Assembly (NCBI GenBank): GCA_023436885.1
Contig: JAEZHI010000039.1
Coordinates: 1 to 64,000 of the forward strand
Origin: Pseudomonadota bacterium
Lineage (GTDB): Bacteria > Pseudomonadota > Alphaproteobacteria > Rhizobiales > Pleomorphomonadaceae
Reading direction: 5' to 3'
DNA length: 64,000 nt
The notes beneath the pieces are model-generated. The model was not told the origin of the DNA, ran no database searches, and was given only the letters and a program-made list of their open reading frames with translations. The first letter of the stretch is position 1. The number at the start of each line of letters is the position of its first letter. Below, piece by piece: positions 26,892-36,318 of the stretch. A program made the translations under genes and the position numbers.

Positions 26892-29215
26892 GCCTCAGTC
26901 CGCCGCATGAAGGACACAGCCCGCATGATCGATTCCGGCGTCGCCGGCGCGTCGAGCGGTGGCACCACACCAGGCTTGAGGCTGGCAACCGCATCGAAGA
27001 TCGCCGAAAACACTGAGCAGGCCAACATCAGCGGCGGTTCGCCGACCGCCTTTGAGGAGTGGATGGTTTCCTCGCGATTGGCACCATCCCAGAGGCGCGT
27101 GTTGAAAACGGCAGGCACATCGGCAGCCGTCGGAATCTTGTAGGTCGATGGGGCGTGCGTCGAGAGCCGCCCTTTGTCGTCCCAAACCAGCTCCTCGGTC
27201 GTCAGCCAGCCCATCCCCTGAACAAAGCCGCCTTCGATCTGGCCGATGTCGATCGCCGGGTTGAGTGAACGGCCGCAGTCGTGAAGAATATCCACCCGCT
27301 CGACCTTCATCTCACCGGTCATCGTATCGATAGTTACTTCCGAACAGGCTGCGCCATAAGCGAAGTAGAGGAAGGGCCGTCCCTCCGCCTTCTGACGATC
27401 CCAATGAATCTTGGGCGTCGAATAGAAGCCAGACGCGGAGAGCTGCACGCGGCTCTCATAGCAAGCCTTGGCGAGCTCGGCGAAGGAGACCGACCCGGCA
27501 GAGTGGCTGACCCGCCCGCCGGCAAACACCACGCTTTCCGGCGCGGCGTTGGTCGTTGAAACAAGGTGCGCGACCATGCGCTCCTTGATCTCATCACAGG
27601 CAGCGAGCGCAGCCATGCCATTAAGATCAGATCCCGACGAAGCGGCGGTCGCCGACGTGTTCGGAACCTTGGCGGTGTTGGTGGCAGTGATCCGCACCAG
27701 ATCGAGCGGAATGCCAAAGGCATCGGCCGCGACCTGCGCAACCTTGATGTTGAGGCCCTGCCCCATCTCGGTGCCGCCGTGGTTGAGATGGACCGAACCG
27801 TCGGCATAAACGTGGACGAGTGCGCCTGCCTGATTGAGATGGGTCAGCGTGAAAGCAATGCCGAACTTCAGCGGCGTCAGCGCGATCCCCTTGCGAAGAA
27901 TGCGGTTCTTCGAGTTGAAGGCACGACACTCCTGGCGCCGCTTCGAATAATCGCAGGTACGCTCAAGTTCAGCGACCAGTTCCGGCAGAATGTTGTCTTC
28001 GACCTTCTGACCGTAAGGGGTCACGTCGCGACCGGGACCATAGAAGTTGCGCTTTCGAACTTCGAGCGGGTCGATGCCGGTTACGATGGCCAGCGTGTCC
28101 ATGATCCGTTCGGCCGCGAGAATACCCTGCGGCCCGCCGAACCCACGGAAGGCCGTGTTGGTCACCGTGTTGGTTTTCAGCCGCTCCGACTTCAGCGCCA
28201 CATTCGGGTAAAAATAGGCGTTGTCGGCATGGAACAGGGTACGATCGTTGACGCCACCCGAGAGGTCGGCCGAGTAGCCACAGCGCGCCATGAAGTCGAT
28301 ATCGGCGGCGAGAATCTTGCCCGAGCTGTCGTAGGCGATCGAGAAGGCGGTCGTCATGTCATGCCGTTTGCCGGTCATGATCATATCGTCGTCGCGGTCG
28401 AGCCTCAGCTTGCAAGGGCGACCGGTAACGCGCGCTCCGAGCGCCGCAAGACAGGCCCACTGGCTCGCCTGGCTTTCCTTGCCACCGAAGCCGCCCCCCA
28501 TACGGCGCACTTCCACCGTCACCATGGCATTGGGCAGCCCAAGCATGTGGGCGACGCAGTGCTGAACTTCGGAAGGATGCTGGGTCGACGAATAGACGTG
28601 CATGTCTCCCATCTCGCCGGGAATCGCCATGGCGACCTGACCTTCGAGATAGAAATGCTCCTGCCCCCCGTTTCGGATGAAACCATCGAACCGGCGCTGA
28701 GCGCTGGCAAAGGAGCGGGCCACATCGCCACGGCCATAACTATAGTCATCGAGGACGCGGAGCCCCTTGGACTTTGCCTCCTCGACGGTAAGCACCGGGG
28801 GCTCCGCCTCGCCTTCGAACAGGGCAAGCCGCGTCGCGCGCCGCGCTGCGTCGCGTGTCTCTGCAACGACACAGAATAGCACCTCACCCCAGAATTCGAC
28901 CTCCTTGGAGGCGATGATCGGGTCTCCTCCAGTCGAGGTGGACCAGTCGTTGCGCCCCGGAATATCCGAGGCCGTCAATACGGCGACTACGCCCGGTGCC
29001 TGCCGCACGCGGCTGAGATCGATATCGCGGATGCGACCACGTGCCATGTCCGGACAAAAGCCGGGCGCAAGATGCAGCGTACCGGTCGGTTCGACCATGT
29101 CATCGATATAGACGGCGCGGCCGGTCACATGCAGAACAGCGCTATCGTGCGGCGTCGAGCGATGAATCACTCGTTCGACGTCCGCCTTGGGCAGCTCGGA
29201 TTCAGGCGCGTTCAT
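26888..29215 (-). CDS. xdhB: Xanthine dehydrogenase, molybdopterin-binding subunit
   Basis: 775 residues from the ATG at 29215, which overlaps the xdhA stop as ATGA; the longer open frame upstream is a shadow of xdhA. It oxidises hypoxanthine and xanthine to urate at a molybdenum site. Visible blocks include the aldehyde oxidase/xanthine dehydrogenase a/b hammerhead start (VTGRAVYIDDM), YLEGQVAMAIPGE, RRMGGGFGGKESQ, AFRGFGGPQG (substrate arginine region), GGTEMGQGLNIKVAQVAADAFG, and the C-terminal KAVGEPPLMLA with the catalytic glutamate. Electrons pass to XdhA. Confidence 0.96.
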   Translation of the reverse strand: MNAPESELPKADVERVIHRSTPHDSAVLHVTGRAVYIDDMVEPTGTLHLAPGFCPDMARGRIRDIDLSRVRQAPGVVAVLTASDIPGRNDWSTSTGGDPIIASKEVEFWGEVLFCVVAETRDAARRATRLALFEGEAEPPVLTVEEAKSKGLRVLDDYSYGRGDVARSFASAQRRFDGFIRNGGQEHFYLEGQVAMAIPGEMGDMHVYSSTQHPSEVQHCVAHMLGLPNAMVTVEVRRMGGGFGGKESQASQWACLAALGARVTGRPCKLRLDRDDDMIMTGKRHDMTTAFSIAYDSSGKILAADIDFMARCGYSADLSGGVNDRTLFHADNAYFYPNVALKSERLKTNTVTNTAFRGFGGPQGILAAERIMDTLAIVTGIDPLEVRKRNFYGPGRDVTPYGQKVEDNILPELVAELERTCDYSKRRQECRAFNSKNRILRKGIALTPLKFGIAFTLTHLNQAGALVHVYADGSVHLNHGGTEMGQGLNIKVAQVAADAFGIPLDLVRITATNTAKVPNTSATAASSGSDLNGMAALAACDEIKERMVAHLVSTTNAAPESVVFAGGRVSHSAGSVSFAELAKACYESRVQLSASGFYSTPKIHWDRQKAEGRPFLYFAYGAACSEVTIDTMTGEMKVERVDILHDCGRSLNPAIDIGQIEGGFVQGMGWLTTEELVWDDKGRLSTHAPSTYKIPTAADVPAVFNTRLWDGANREETIHSSKAVGEPPLMLACSVFSAIFDAVASLKPGVVPPLDAPATPESIMRAVSFMRRTEA

Positions 29216-30705
29216 CAGGCCACCTCTGCTTCCGGCGCCTCGCGACGGCCGATGACGCGGGTTCGGCTCGTTGGCGCTCCAGCACATTCCACGAGAGCCT
29301 TGGCGAGAAGCGCCTTGGCGGTTTCCATGCGATAGGCGGCCGACGCGCGCATGTCGGAAATCGGGGCGTAATCCTCACCAAGCGCTTCGATAGCCGCTCC
29401 CCAGCTTGCTGCCCGCGCTGGCTGAGCGCCAACAAGGCGTGCCTCGGCATGCAGCGCACGCTTCGGTGTCGCCGCCATGCCGCCAAAGGCGATGCGGGCC
29501 TCGGTAATGACGCCGTCGTCGATGGTGAAGCGGAAGGCTCCCATCACCGCCGAGATATCCTCGTCGAAGCGCTTGGAGATCTTGTAGGCACGGAAGATCT
29601 GATTGGGCGCCAGCTTCGGAACAAGAAGACCCGCCACGAACTCGCCCGGCTGCCGATCCTGCTTGCCGTAGGTGATGAAGTAATCTTCGAGCGGCAGTGC
29701 ACGCCCTTCCTCGCCGTGCGCCAGCTCAAGCGTCGCGCCCAGCGCGATCAGCGCCGGTGGCATGTCGCCGATGGGTGAGCCATTGGCAATGTTGCCGCCA
29801 ATTGTTCCAACGGCACGAACCTGCCGCGAACCAACACGTCGAATGAGTTCGCCGAGATCCGGGTCGAGACCGGCAAAGGCGTCGGCTGCATCTTCATAGG
29901 TCACGCCGGCGCCCAGGATCAGCGCGTCCCCCACATCCTCGATCTGACGAAGTGCAGCGACGCGGCTGACGTGGATTACCTGCGCGATCGGGCGCATGCC
30001 CTTGGTGACCTTCAGACCAACGTCAGTACCGCCGGCCAGAAGCGTTGCCTCGGGGTATTTGACCACAAGCTGAGCAAGAGCGGACAAGGTCGCAGGCGCC
30101 GCGAAGAAGGCGCTATTCGAGCCGATGAACACATCCTGCCCGTCAGCCAGAAACTGCAGCAGTCCTGCCGTCTGGCTCATCGCTTCGGTAAAGCGATCAG
30201 CTGGCGGCTCGGCCATGGCAGCCAGTGCCGCATCGACGATGGGGCGATAGCCGGTGCAGCGGCAGAGGTTGCCGGCGAGCGCGGTGACGATCTCGTCGCG
30301 CGGCGGCGGGCCATCGCGTCCCTCGCGGTGGTAAAGCGCGAACAGGCTCATCACGATGCCCGGCGTGCAGAATCCGCACTGCGCTCCGTGCGCGTCGACG
30401 ATCGCCTGTTGCACCGGATGGAGGCGACCGTCAGGCCAGGCGATATCCTCGACCGTGACGATCTCCTTGCCATCCATGGCGCCAAGGAACTGAATGCAGG
30501 AATTGACCGGCCGATAGATGACCCGGCCGTCGTGCCACTCGCCGATAACGACGGTGCAGGCACCGCAATCACCCTCGTTGCAGCCTTCTTTGGTGCCGGT
30601 CGTCCGCTCTCTGAGCCGAAGATAATCGAGTAAGGTCTCGGTCGGTTGGACGTCGTCGATCTCGACGATCCGGCCGCCGCGAACGATGCGGATGGAGTCG
30701 CGCAT
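29215..30705 (-). CDS. xdhA: Xanthine dehydrogenase, iron-sulfur/FAD subunit
   Basis: 496 residues from the ATG at 30705, with GGGAG nine bases before it and only 4 bp after the uraH stop. The plant-type [2Fe-2S] domain comes first (Cys42, Cys47 and Cys50 in GCNEGDCGACTVV), then the second cluster with CGFCTPG and CRCTGYRP. From about residue 190 the FAD domain has LLAGGTDVGLKVTKG and VGTIGGNIANGSPIGD. It accepts electrons from the molybdenum subunit and passes them to NAD+. Fusion of both redox domains in one chain, with a separate XdhB, is the normal proteobacterial layout. Confidence 0.96.
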   Translation of the reverse strand: MRDSIRIVRGGRIVEIDDVQPTETLLDYLRLRERTTGTKEGCNEGDCGACTVVIGEWHDGRVIYRPVNSCIQFLGAMDGKEIVTVEDIAWPDGRLHPVQQAIVDAHGAQCGFCTPGIVMSLFALYHREGRDGPPPRDEIVTALAGNLCRCTGYRPIVDAALAAMAEPPADRFTEAMSQTAGLLQFLADGQDVFIGSNSAFFAAPATLSALAQLVVKYPEATLLAGGTDVGLKVTKGMRPIAQVIHVSRVAALRQIEDVGDALILGAGVTYEDAADAFAGLDPDLGELIRRVGSRQVRAVGTIGGNIANGSPIGDMPPALIALGATLELAHGEEGRALPLEDYFITYGKQDRQPGEFVAGLLVPKLAPNQIFRAYKISKRFDEDISAVMGAFRFTIDDGVITEARIAFGGMAATPKRALHAEARLVGAQPARAASWGAAIEALGEDYAPISDMRASAAYRMETAKALLAKALVECAGAPTSRTRVIGRREAPEAEVA

Positions 30706-30709
30706 GGGC

Positions 30710-31072
30710 TCAGCTCCCGCGATAGGTTGAATATCCATAAGGCGAAATCAGCAGCGGCACGTGATAATGCGCCGATGCGTCTGCGATACCAAAACGAATG
30801 GGCACGATATCGAGGAAGGCGGGCTCGACCAGATCATATCCCGCGCCACGCAAGTAGTCGCCGGCGTGAAAAATCAGCTCGTAGGTACCGGCAGCGCAGG
30901 CTGCGCCCGAAAGCAACGCACCATCGACGCGCCCGTCCTTGTTCGTGGTCGCCTCACGCAAGAGGTCTCGGCCACCATCGACGCGAACCGCCCAGAGTTC
31001 GATCCTGAGACCGGCTGCGGGCCGGCCAGCAGCCGTATCGAGCACGTGGGTCGTCAAACGCCCCTCAGCCAA
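30710..31072 (-). CDS. uraH: 5-hydroxyisourate hydrolase (transthyretin-like)
   Basis: 120 residues, a standard length. It hydrolyses 5-hydroxyisourate, the PuuD product, to OHCU. The N-terminal LTTHVLDTAAGRPA and the C-terminal HYHVPLLISPYGYSTYRGS, with the family's YRGS ending, carry the active-site His and Arg residues. It is the first gene of the uraH-xdhA-xdhB-xdhC row. The next enzyme, OHCU decarboxylase, and allantoin genes are not in this window. Confidence 0.95.
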   Translation of the reverse strand: MAEGRLTTHVLDTAAGRPAAGLRIELWAVRVDGGRDLLREATTNKDGRVDGALLSGAACAAGTYELIFHAGDYLRGAGYDLVEPAFLDIVPIRFGIADASAHYHVPLLISPYGYSTYRGS

Positions 31073-31275
31073 CGCTCAACCCTTCCTTAGATGTCGGCGC
31101 GAAGCCGGCTTGTATTCCAGTCGTTTTGTCTGGCACGACTTGCCGCCTTTAGGAAGGCCCATTTCCCGAAACAAGCCGGTAAGAACCGCTTTTCCCGCGG
31201 CAAAGCTCAGACGGCCCAACTGCTAATAGTGCGGAAATACATACCGATATCGAATTTCTTGAATGTGGGAGATTA

Positions 31276-31318
31276 AGATAGAAAACGGGCGCCGCGACAA
31301 ATCAGCCGACGGCGCCCG
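31276..31318 (-). terminator. Intrinsic terminator of aapJQMP
   Basis: A 9-bp perfect stem (31286-31294 with 31310-31318), 15-nt loop, followed on the minus strand by TTTTCTATCT. It is 9 bp past the aapP stop. 31073-31275 shows no gene and is probably the uraH promoter region. Confidence 0.88.
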
Positions 31319-31326
31319 CAGCAGAA

Positions 31327-32094
31327 TCAGTGGAGGATCTGGCCGAGGAACAGCTTGGTGCGCTCGTGCTTCGGGTTCGAGAAGAATTCCTCGGGCTCGT
31401 TCTGCTCGACGATCTGTCCCTGGTCCATGAAAATCACACGGTTTGCGACTTGGCGGGCAAATCCCATTTCGTGGGTCACGCAGATCATGGTCATGCCTTC
31501 CTCAGCGAGACCAACCATGGTGTCGAGCACTTCCTTGACCATTTCCGGGTCGAGGGCCGATGTTGGTTCGTCGAACAGCATGATTTTCGGACGCATGCAC
31601 AGCGAGCGGGCAATGGCGACGCGCTGCTGCTGACCGCCGGAGAGCTGGCCAGGGTATTTGTGCGCCTGCTCGGGAATCTTGACGCGGGTGAGGAAGTGCA
31701 TCGCCACCTCCTCGGCTTCCTTCTTCGGCATCTTACGAACCCAGATCGGGGCGAGCGTGCAGTTTTCAAGGATCGTGAGGTGCGGGAACAGGTTGAAATG
31801 CTGGAACACCATGCCCACCTCGCGCCGCACCTCGTCGATGCGCTTAAGGTCGTTGGTCAGCTCGATCCCGTCGACGATGATCTTGCCCTTCTGGTGCTCT
31901 TCCAGTCGGTTGATGCAGCGGATGGTCGTCGATTTGCCGGAGCCGGACGGTCCGCAAATGACGATGCGTTCGCCCCGCTTGACGGAGAGATTGACGTCGC
32001 GCAGCACGTGGAACTCGCCAAACCACTTGTTGACGCCGATCATTTCGACGGCGGTCTCGGAGGCGGGTGCGGCGGCTAAGGCGGTATCGGCCAT
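31327..32094 (-). CDS. aapP: General L-amino acid ABC transporter ATP-binding protein
   Basis: 255 residues of the polar amino-acid-type ATPase family. Walker A is GPSGSGKST (about 49-57), the signature is LSGGQQQRVAIARSL, Walker B is IMLFDEPTSALD, and the H-loop is VTHEMGFA. It drives AapQM, receiving substrate from AapJ. It is the last cistron of aapJQMP, 48 bp after aapM. In Rhizobium leguminosarum the Aap system is a broad-range amino-acid importer, needed in bacteroids for nitrogen exchange. Confidence 0.94.
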   Translation of the reverse strand: MADTALAAAPASETAVEMIGVNKWFGEFHVLRDVNLSVKRGERIVICGPSGSGKSTTIRCINRLEEHQKGKIIVDGIELTNDLKRIDEVRREVGMVFQHFNLFPHLTILENCTLAPIWVRKMPKKEAEEVAMHFLTRVKIPEQAHKYPGQLSGGQQQRVAIARSLCMRPKIMLFDEPTSALDPEMVKEVLDTMVGLAEEGMTMICVTHEMGFARQVANRVIFMDQGQIVEQNEPEEFFSNPKHERTKLFLGQILH

Positions 32095-32142
32095 GAATAA
32101 GGTCCCTTTGGCGGCAGGCTGAAGCGCGGCGATTCCGGCCGA

Positions 32143-33285
32143 CTAACGCTTGCGTCCGGTGTTGAGCTTTCTCTCCATGAACATGGAATAGCGTGACATC
32201 GAGAAACAGAAAACCCAGAAAACGGCGGCGGCAAAGATCAATCCCGTCGGGGCGATCGAAGGGGTCGACCAACTGGCATCGGAGAAGTTGCGCTGGATCG
32301 ATCCGAGAAGATCGTAAAGACCAATGATCATCACCAGCGACGTATCCTTGAACAGCGAGATGAAGCTGTTGACGATGCCGGGAATGACGATCTTCAAGGC
32401 CTGCGGCAGGATGATCAGCCACATCGACTGCCAGTAGCTTAGCCCCAGCGATGCCGCGCCTTCGTACTGCCCTTTCGGTATCGCCTGCAGGCCGCCGCGG
32501 ATCGTCTCGGCCATGTAGGCCCCTGTGAACAGGGCGACACCGATCAGTGCGCGCAACAGCTTGTCGAAGTTCACACCGTTCGGCAGGAAGAGCGGCAGCA
32601 TCACCGAGGCCATGAACAGCACGGTGATCAGCGGCACGCCGCGCCAAATCTCAATGAAGACCACCGAGACGATCTTGATGAACGGCAGCTTGGACCGCCG
32701 GCCGAGGGCTAGGAGAATACCGAGTGGCAGCGAAGCCACGATGCCCGTAACAGCGACGACCAGCGTCACCAGAAGGCCGCCCCAGTTCGACGTCTCGACG
32801 ACAGGAAGCCCCAAGCCACCATAGAGCAGCCAGAAGGTCGCGACCGGGAAGGCGGTCAGCATCAGCCATATGGCTTCGCGTCGGCGTGGCATCTTGGGAA
32901 TGGCGACCCAAGCAAGGCCAATGAAGAAGACGATCACCACCAGAGACGGTCGCCAACGCTGATCTGCAGGGTAGGACCCGAAGGTAAACTGTCCCAGCTT
33001 GGCATTGACGAAGGCCCAGCAGGCGCCGACCGTCTCACCGTTCTTCGGCAGACAGGCTTCGCGATTGGTACCCGTCCACACTGCATCAATGAACAGCCAG
33101 CGGAAGAGTGGCGGCACCCACCAAACCAGCAAAAACAGCATCGCCAGGCTGATAGCGATGTTGAGAGGCGAGGAGAAAAGATTCTTCCGCGCCCAGCCCG
33201 GGAAACCGCCCAAGGACGGTGGCGGTGCCTCCGGCTCTAGAAAATCGCGGCGGACGAAAACGGTGTCGGTTTCGATGCGTCTCAT
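32143..33285 (-). CDS. aapM: General L-amino acid ABC transporter permease
   Basis: 380 residues. Unusually for a HisM-type permease (about 230) it has an extra 130-150 residue N-terminal part with additional helices and a soluble loop, a known trait of AapM. The C-terminal transport domain has SLPLGILLALGRRS, RGVPLITVLFM, and the EAA loop EGAASLGLSYWQSMWLIILPQA. It starts 12 bp after aapQ, with a GGGGGGA ribosome site. Confidence 0.93.
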   Translation of the reverse strand: MRRIETDTVFVRRDFLEPEAPPPSLGGFPGWARKNLFSSPLNIAISLAMLFLLVWWVPPLFRWLFIDAVWTGTNREACLPKNGETVGACWAFVNAKLGQFTFGSYPADQRWRPSLVVIVFFIGLAWVAIPKMPRRREAIWLMLTAFPVATFWLLYGGLGLPVVETSNWGGLLVTLVVAVTGIVASLPLGILLALGRRSKLPFIKIVSVVFIEIWRGVPLITVLFMASVMLPLFLPNGVNFDKLLRALIGVALFTGAYMAETIRGGLQAIPKGQYEGAASLGLSYWQSMWLIILPQALKIVIPGIVNSFISLFKDTSLVMIIGLYDLLGSIQRNFSDASWSTPSIAPTGLIFAAAVFWVFCFSMSRYSMFMERKLNTGRKR

Positions 33286-33297
33286 GTCCGTCCCCCC

Positions 33298-34497
33298 TCA
33301 GCGTTCGACCAGCGCCACGCGGGCATTGAACCAGTTCATCAGCGCGGCGGCGATGAGGCTCAATACGAGATAGACGGCCATGGTAATAGAAATGACCTCG
33401 ATAGCATGGCCGGTAATGTTGAGAGTAGAACCTGCGAAGACGGCCACCAAATCCGGATAGCCGATGGCCAGCGCCAGCGAGGAATTCTTGATGAGGTTGA
33501 GGTACTGACTGGTGAGCGGCGGGATGATGACGCGCATTGCCTGCGGCACCACGATGAGACGCATGGTCTGGCTCGGCTTGAGCCCCAGTGAGAATGCCGC
33601 TTCGCTTTGTCCTGTGGAAACGGCGAGGATACCGGCACGCACCGTCTCGGCGATGTAGGTTGCCGTGTAGAGCGATATGCCGAGCAGCATTGCAGTCAGC
33701 TCCGGGTGAATGACCATGCCACCCGCAAAGTTGAATCCCTTGAGCTCCGGAAATTCGAACGTGAGCGGAGCTCCAAGCAGGAGGAAAACGACCAAAGGCA
33801 TCCCGATAATGATGCCAAGCGATGCTCGGAAAATTGGGAACGGCTGACCGGTTGCTACCTGTCGGCGCTTGGCCCACCGCGCAACCGCCCAGGCAACACC
33901 GACGGCGATTGGCACCGTATAAATGACAGCCACGAACCCTTCACCGACGATGGGGCGAGGCATGGTCAGGCCTCGATTAGAGAGATTTATGGAAAAGGGC
34001 AGCCAGTATCCCTGGCGTGGGCCGGGCAAAACCGACAATACCGCCTTGTACCAGAACAGGAGTTGCAGCAGCAGCGGTATGTTGCGCAACGTCTCGACAT
34101 AGAACGTTGCAGCTCTCGCCAGCAACCAATTGCTTGACAAACGCGAGATGCCAACAAGGAAACCAATGATTGTCGCGAATATAATCCCCAGCACCGAAAC
34201 GATAATAGTATTGAGAAGCCCAACCAAAAATGCCTTGGAATGTAAAGAATCAATCGTGTAATCGATCGGCTTTTGCGATATATCAAATCCCGCCCGCATG
34301 TTGAGGAAGTCAAAACCAAACGGGATGTTTGCTGCGCGCAAGTTGATGGCCGTATTATGGACCACCCAAATGGAAAAAATGACCAGGAAGACTAAAACCG
34401 CGCCCTGGAACACCCAGCCACGGATCGTCGCATCGTAAAGGACGGCGCGGAGCAGGGATCGAGGCGATTCCTCTTCGACTTTGTCTCGGAGCGTCAT
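33298..34497 (-). CDS. aapQ: General L-amino acid ABC transporter permease
   Basis: 399 residues from the ATG at 34497; longer open frame upstream is spacer. Like AapM it is an enlarged HisQ/M-type permease, with two N-terminal helices and a soluble segment before the transport core, which includes RNIPLLLQLLFWYKAVL and the EAA loop QSEAAFSLGLKPSQTMRLIVVPQAM. With AapM it forms the membrane channel. The base composition of its 5' half is somewhat richer in A/T than its neighbours. Confidence 0.93.
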   Translation of the reverse strand: MTLRDKVEEESPRSLLRAVLYDATIRGWVFQGAVLVFLVIFSIWVVHNTAINLRAANIPFGFDFLNMRAGFDISQKPIDYTIDSLHSKAFLVGLLNTIIVSVLGIIFATIIGFLVGISRLSSNWLLARAATFYVETLRNIPLLLQLLFWYKAVLSVLPGPRQGYWLPFSINLSNRGLTMPRPIVGEGFVAVIYTVPIAVGVAWAVARWAKRRQVATGQPFPIFRASLGIIIGMPLVVFLLLGAPLTFEFPELKGFNFAGGMVIHPELTAMLLGISLYTATYIAETVRAGILAVSTGQSEAAFSLGLKPSQTMRLIVVPQAMRVIIPPLTSQYLNLIKNSSLALAIGYPDLVAVFAGSTLNITGHAIEVISITMAVYLVLSLIAAALMNWFNARVALVER

Positions 34498-34672
34498 GTT
34501 AGGCCTCGAGAAAAGCGTCAAGCGGGTGCCGGACGCACATTCTTGTGACGAACAAAGCACTATCCACCCAACAGGCGACGACGCCACATAGCGTCCGTCT
34601 GAGCGGATGCAAGCCATCGAGCCGGAAGGCAATTCCGATCAGCAACGCCTGGCGAACTTCATGTCAGGTGGT

Positions 34673-34698
34673 TGCGGAAGCGCTAGAGCGCTTCCGCA
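34673..34698 (-). terminator. Intra-operon hairpin between aapJ and aapQ
   Basis: A near-perfect 26-bp dyad: TGCGGAAGCG and CGCTTCCGCA arms with a 6-nt loop that can itself pair further. It lies 11 bp past the aapJ stop. No U-tract follows on the minus strand, so an mRNA-stabilising or attenuating hairpin is more likely than a full terminator. The rest of the 211-bp spacer has no gene. Confidence 0.7.
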
Positions 34699-34708
34699 GT
34701 TTCAGCCA

Positions 34709-35740
34709 TCAGCGGATCGGCGGCGCGTACTGCAGACCACCCTTCGACCACAGAGCATTGAGGCCGCGCGCGATCTTGAGCGGAGATCCCTGACCAACAT
34801 TGCGCTCGAAGGATTCGCCGTAGTTACCGACGCCCTTGATGATGTTATAGGCCCAGTCCTTGTTGAGACCGATCGGCGTTCCGAAGTCGACGCCGTCGCC
34901 AATGCCGAGCAGGCGCTGGACTTCGGGATTGTCGGACTTCTTCATCTCGTCGACGTTGGCCTGCGTCACGCCGAACTCCTCGGCGGTCAGCATGGCATAG
35001 TGCGTCCAGCGAACGATTGACTCCCACTGATCATCACCCTGGCGCACGGCCGGCCCAAGCGGCTCCTTGGAGATGATCTCGGGCAGCACCATGCTGTCGT
35101 CCGGATTGGTCATCTTCAGACGGATAGAATAAAGGCCCGAAGCGTCCGTGGTGTAGGCATCGCAGCGGCCGGCGTCGTAGGCGGCATCCGCCTCTTCCTG
35201 CTTTTCGAAGACCACGGCATTGAACGTCAAGCCGTTGGACTTGAAGTAGTCGGCGAGGTTAAGTTCGGTGGTGGTACCCGACTGGACGCAAACCGAAGCA
35301 CCGTTCAGGTCCTTGGCCGAGGACACACCGAGCGACTTCTTCACCATGAAGCCCTGGCCATCATAGTAGTTGACGCCAGTAAAAGTGATTCCGAGCTGCG
35401 TGTCGCGGCTCATCGTATCGGTCGAGTTACGGGCCAGCATGTCGACTTCCTTCGACTGCAGGGCCGTGAAGCGCTCCTTGGCCGAGAGGCCGGTGAACTT
35501 CACCTTGGAAGGATCGCCAAAAACCGCAGCCGCCACGGCCCGGCAAGCATCGACATCAAGGCCCTTCCAGTTGCCGGCATCATCCGGCGCACCAAAGCCG
35601 GCCAGACCGGTGCCGTTGACACCGCACTGCACGAAGCCCTTGGCCTTGACGTCGTCGAGCGTGCCAGCCGACGCAGCGACCGCCCCGCCAGCAAGGAACG
35701 AGGCACCGAGCAGCAGGATCTTGATTGTGTTGGAACGCAT
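34709..35740 (-). CDS. aapJ: General L-amino acid ABC transporter substrate-binding protein
   Basis: 343 residues from the ATG at 35740, with AGGGGAG placed correctly and a signal peptide just after it (IKILLLGASFLAGGAVAASA). The mature protein is a family 3 binding protein with DVKAKGFVQCGVNG, LDVDACRAVAAAVFGDPSKVKF and CDAYTTDASGLYSIR, characteristic of AapJ. It captures a broad range of L-amino acids in the periplasm for AapQMP. A stable hairpin follows the stop, which would favour high AapJ levels. Confidence 0.95.
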   Translation of the reverse strand: MRSNTIKILLLGASFLAGGAVAASAGTLDDVKAKGFVQCGVNGTGLAGFGAPDDAGNWKGLDVDACRAVAAAVFGDPSKVKFTGLSAKERFTALQSKEVDMLARNSTDTMSRDTQLGITFTGVNYYDGQGFMVKKSLGVSSAKDLNGASVCVQSGTTTELNLADYFKSNGLTFNAVVFEKQEEADAAYDAGRCDAYTTDASGLYSIRLKMTNPDDSMVLPEIISKEPLGPAVRQGDDQWESIVRWTHYAMLTAEEFGVTQANVDEMKKSDNPEVQRLLGIGDGVDFGTPIGLNKDWAYNIIKGVGNYGESFERNVGQGSPLKIARGLNALWSKGGLQYAPPIR

Positions 35741-36318
35741 GAATGTCTCCCCTGGTGACAAACAGGCTTGGCGTCGCAGGTGCTCTTATTATTCTAGACA
35801 CCCACACGACCGCAGAAACGCCATGGCGCACGCAATCTGCCCAGCCCGACTTCGAAGCGCCCTCCAAATGCCATCCACCAGCAAGCCAGGCTGAAGGACA
35901 GAACTCATCGGCGGCAACTTCACGCACACCAAACCGGCGTGCTTCGCATTTACTAGATTACAAATTATGCCGGTGGTCAATCGCCAAGCGTCTGAAATTG
36001 ACCACAAAATACACATGCGCAAATTGCAGTCAAAAAGGCGCTTATGAAATGAGCACCTGGACTAATTTTTATCCAATGCTCGGAAATCCAAAGATCTCCG
36101 ACAATGGCGCGTCACATAAACGCTTATGCTGCCCACAGAAGCACATTTAGGGAGCCGGCAACACTTATCGCGTCGAAGTGCATACGTAAATAGACATAGC
36201 ACATTGACGATTGAACTGTATCGACGGCGTCGAAACGATGCGCTTTCTCTCCGGCAGCCGGTTACCGACAAGCCACCGAAGTGCCAATCGGCACTCATCA
36301 CTTGGTCCATAAGGCCGT
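35741..36318. promoter_or_regulatory. AT-rich aapJ upstream region with a long inverted repeat
   Basis: 578 bp between aapJ and the end of panB hold no credible gene. At 35973-35981 and 35997-36005 lies a perfect 9-bp inverted repeat (GTGGTCAAT and ATTGACCAC) with a 15-bp spacer, 233-265 bp upstream of aapJ. It is a candidate operator or activator site. Confidence 0.4.

Noticed and set aside
34673..34698. Full intrinsic terminator after aapJ
   Set aside because: The stem is strong but no U-tract follows on the minus strand, so it is reported as an intra-operon hairpin.
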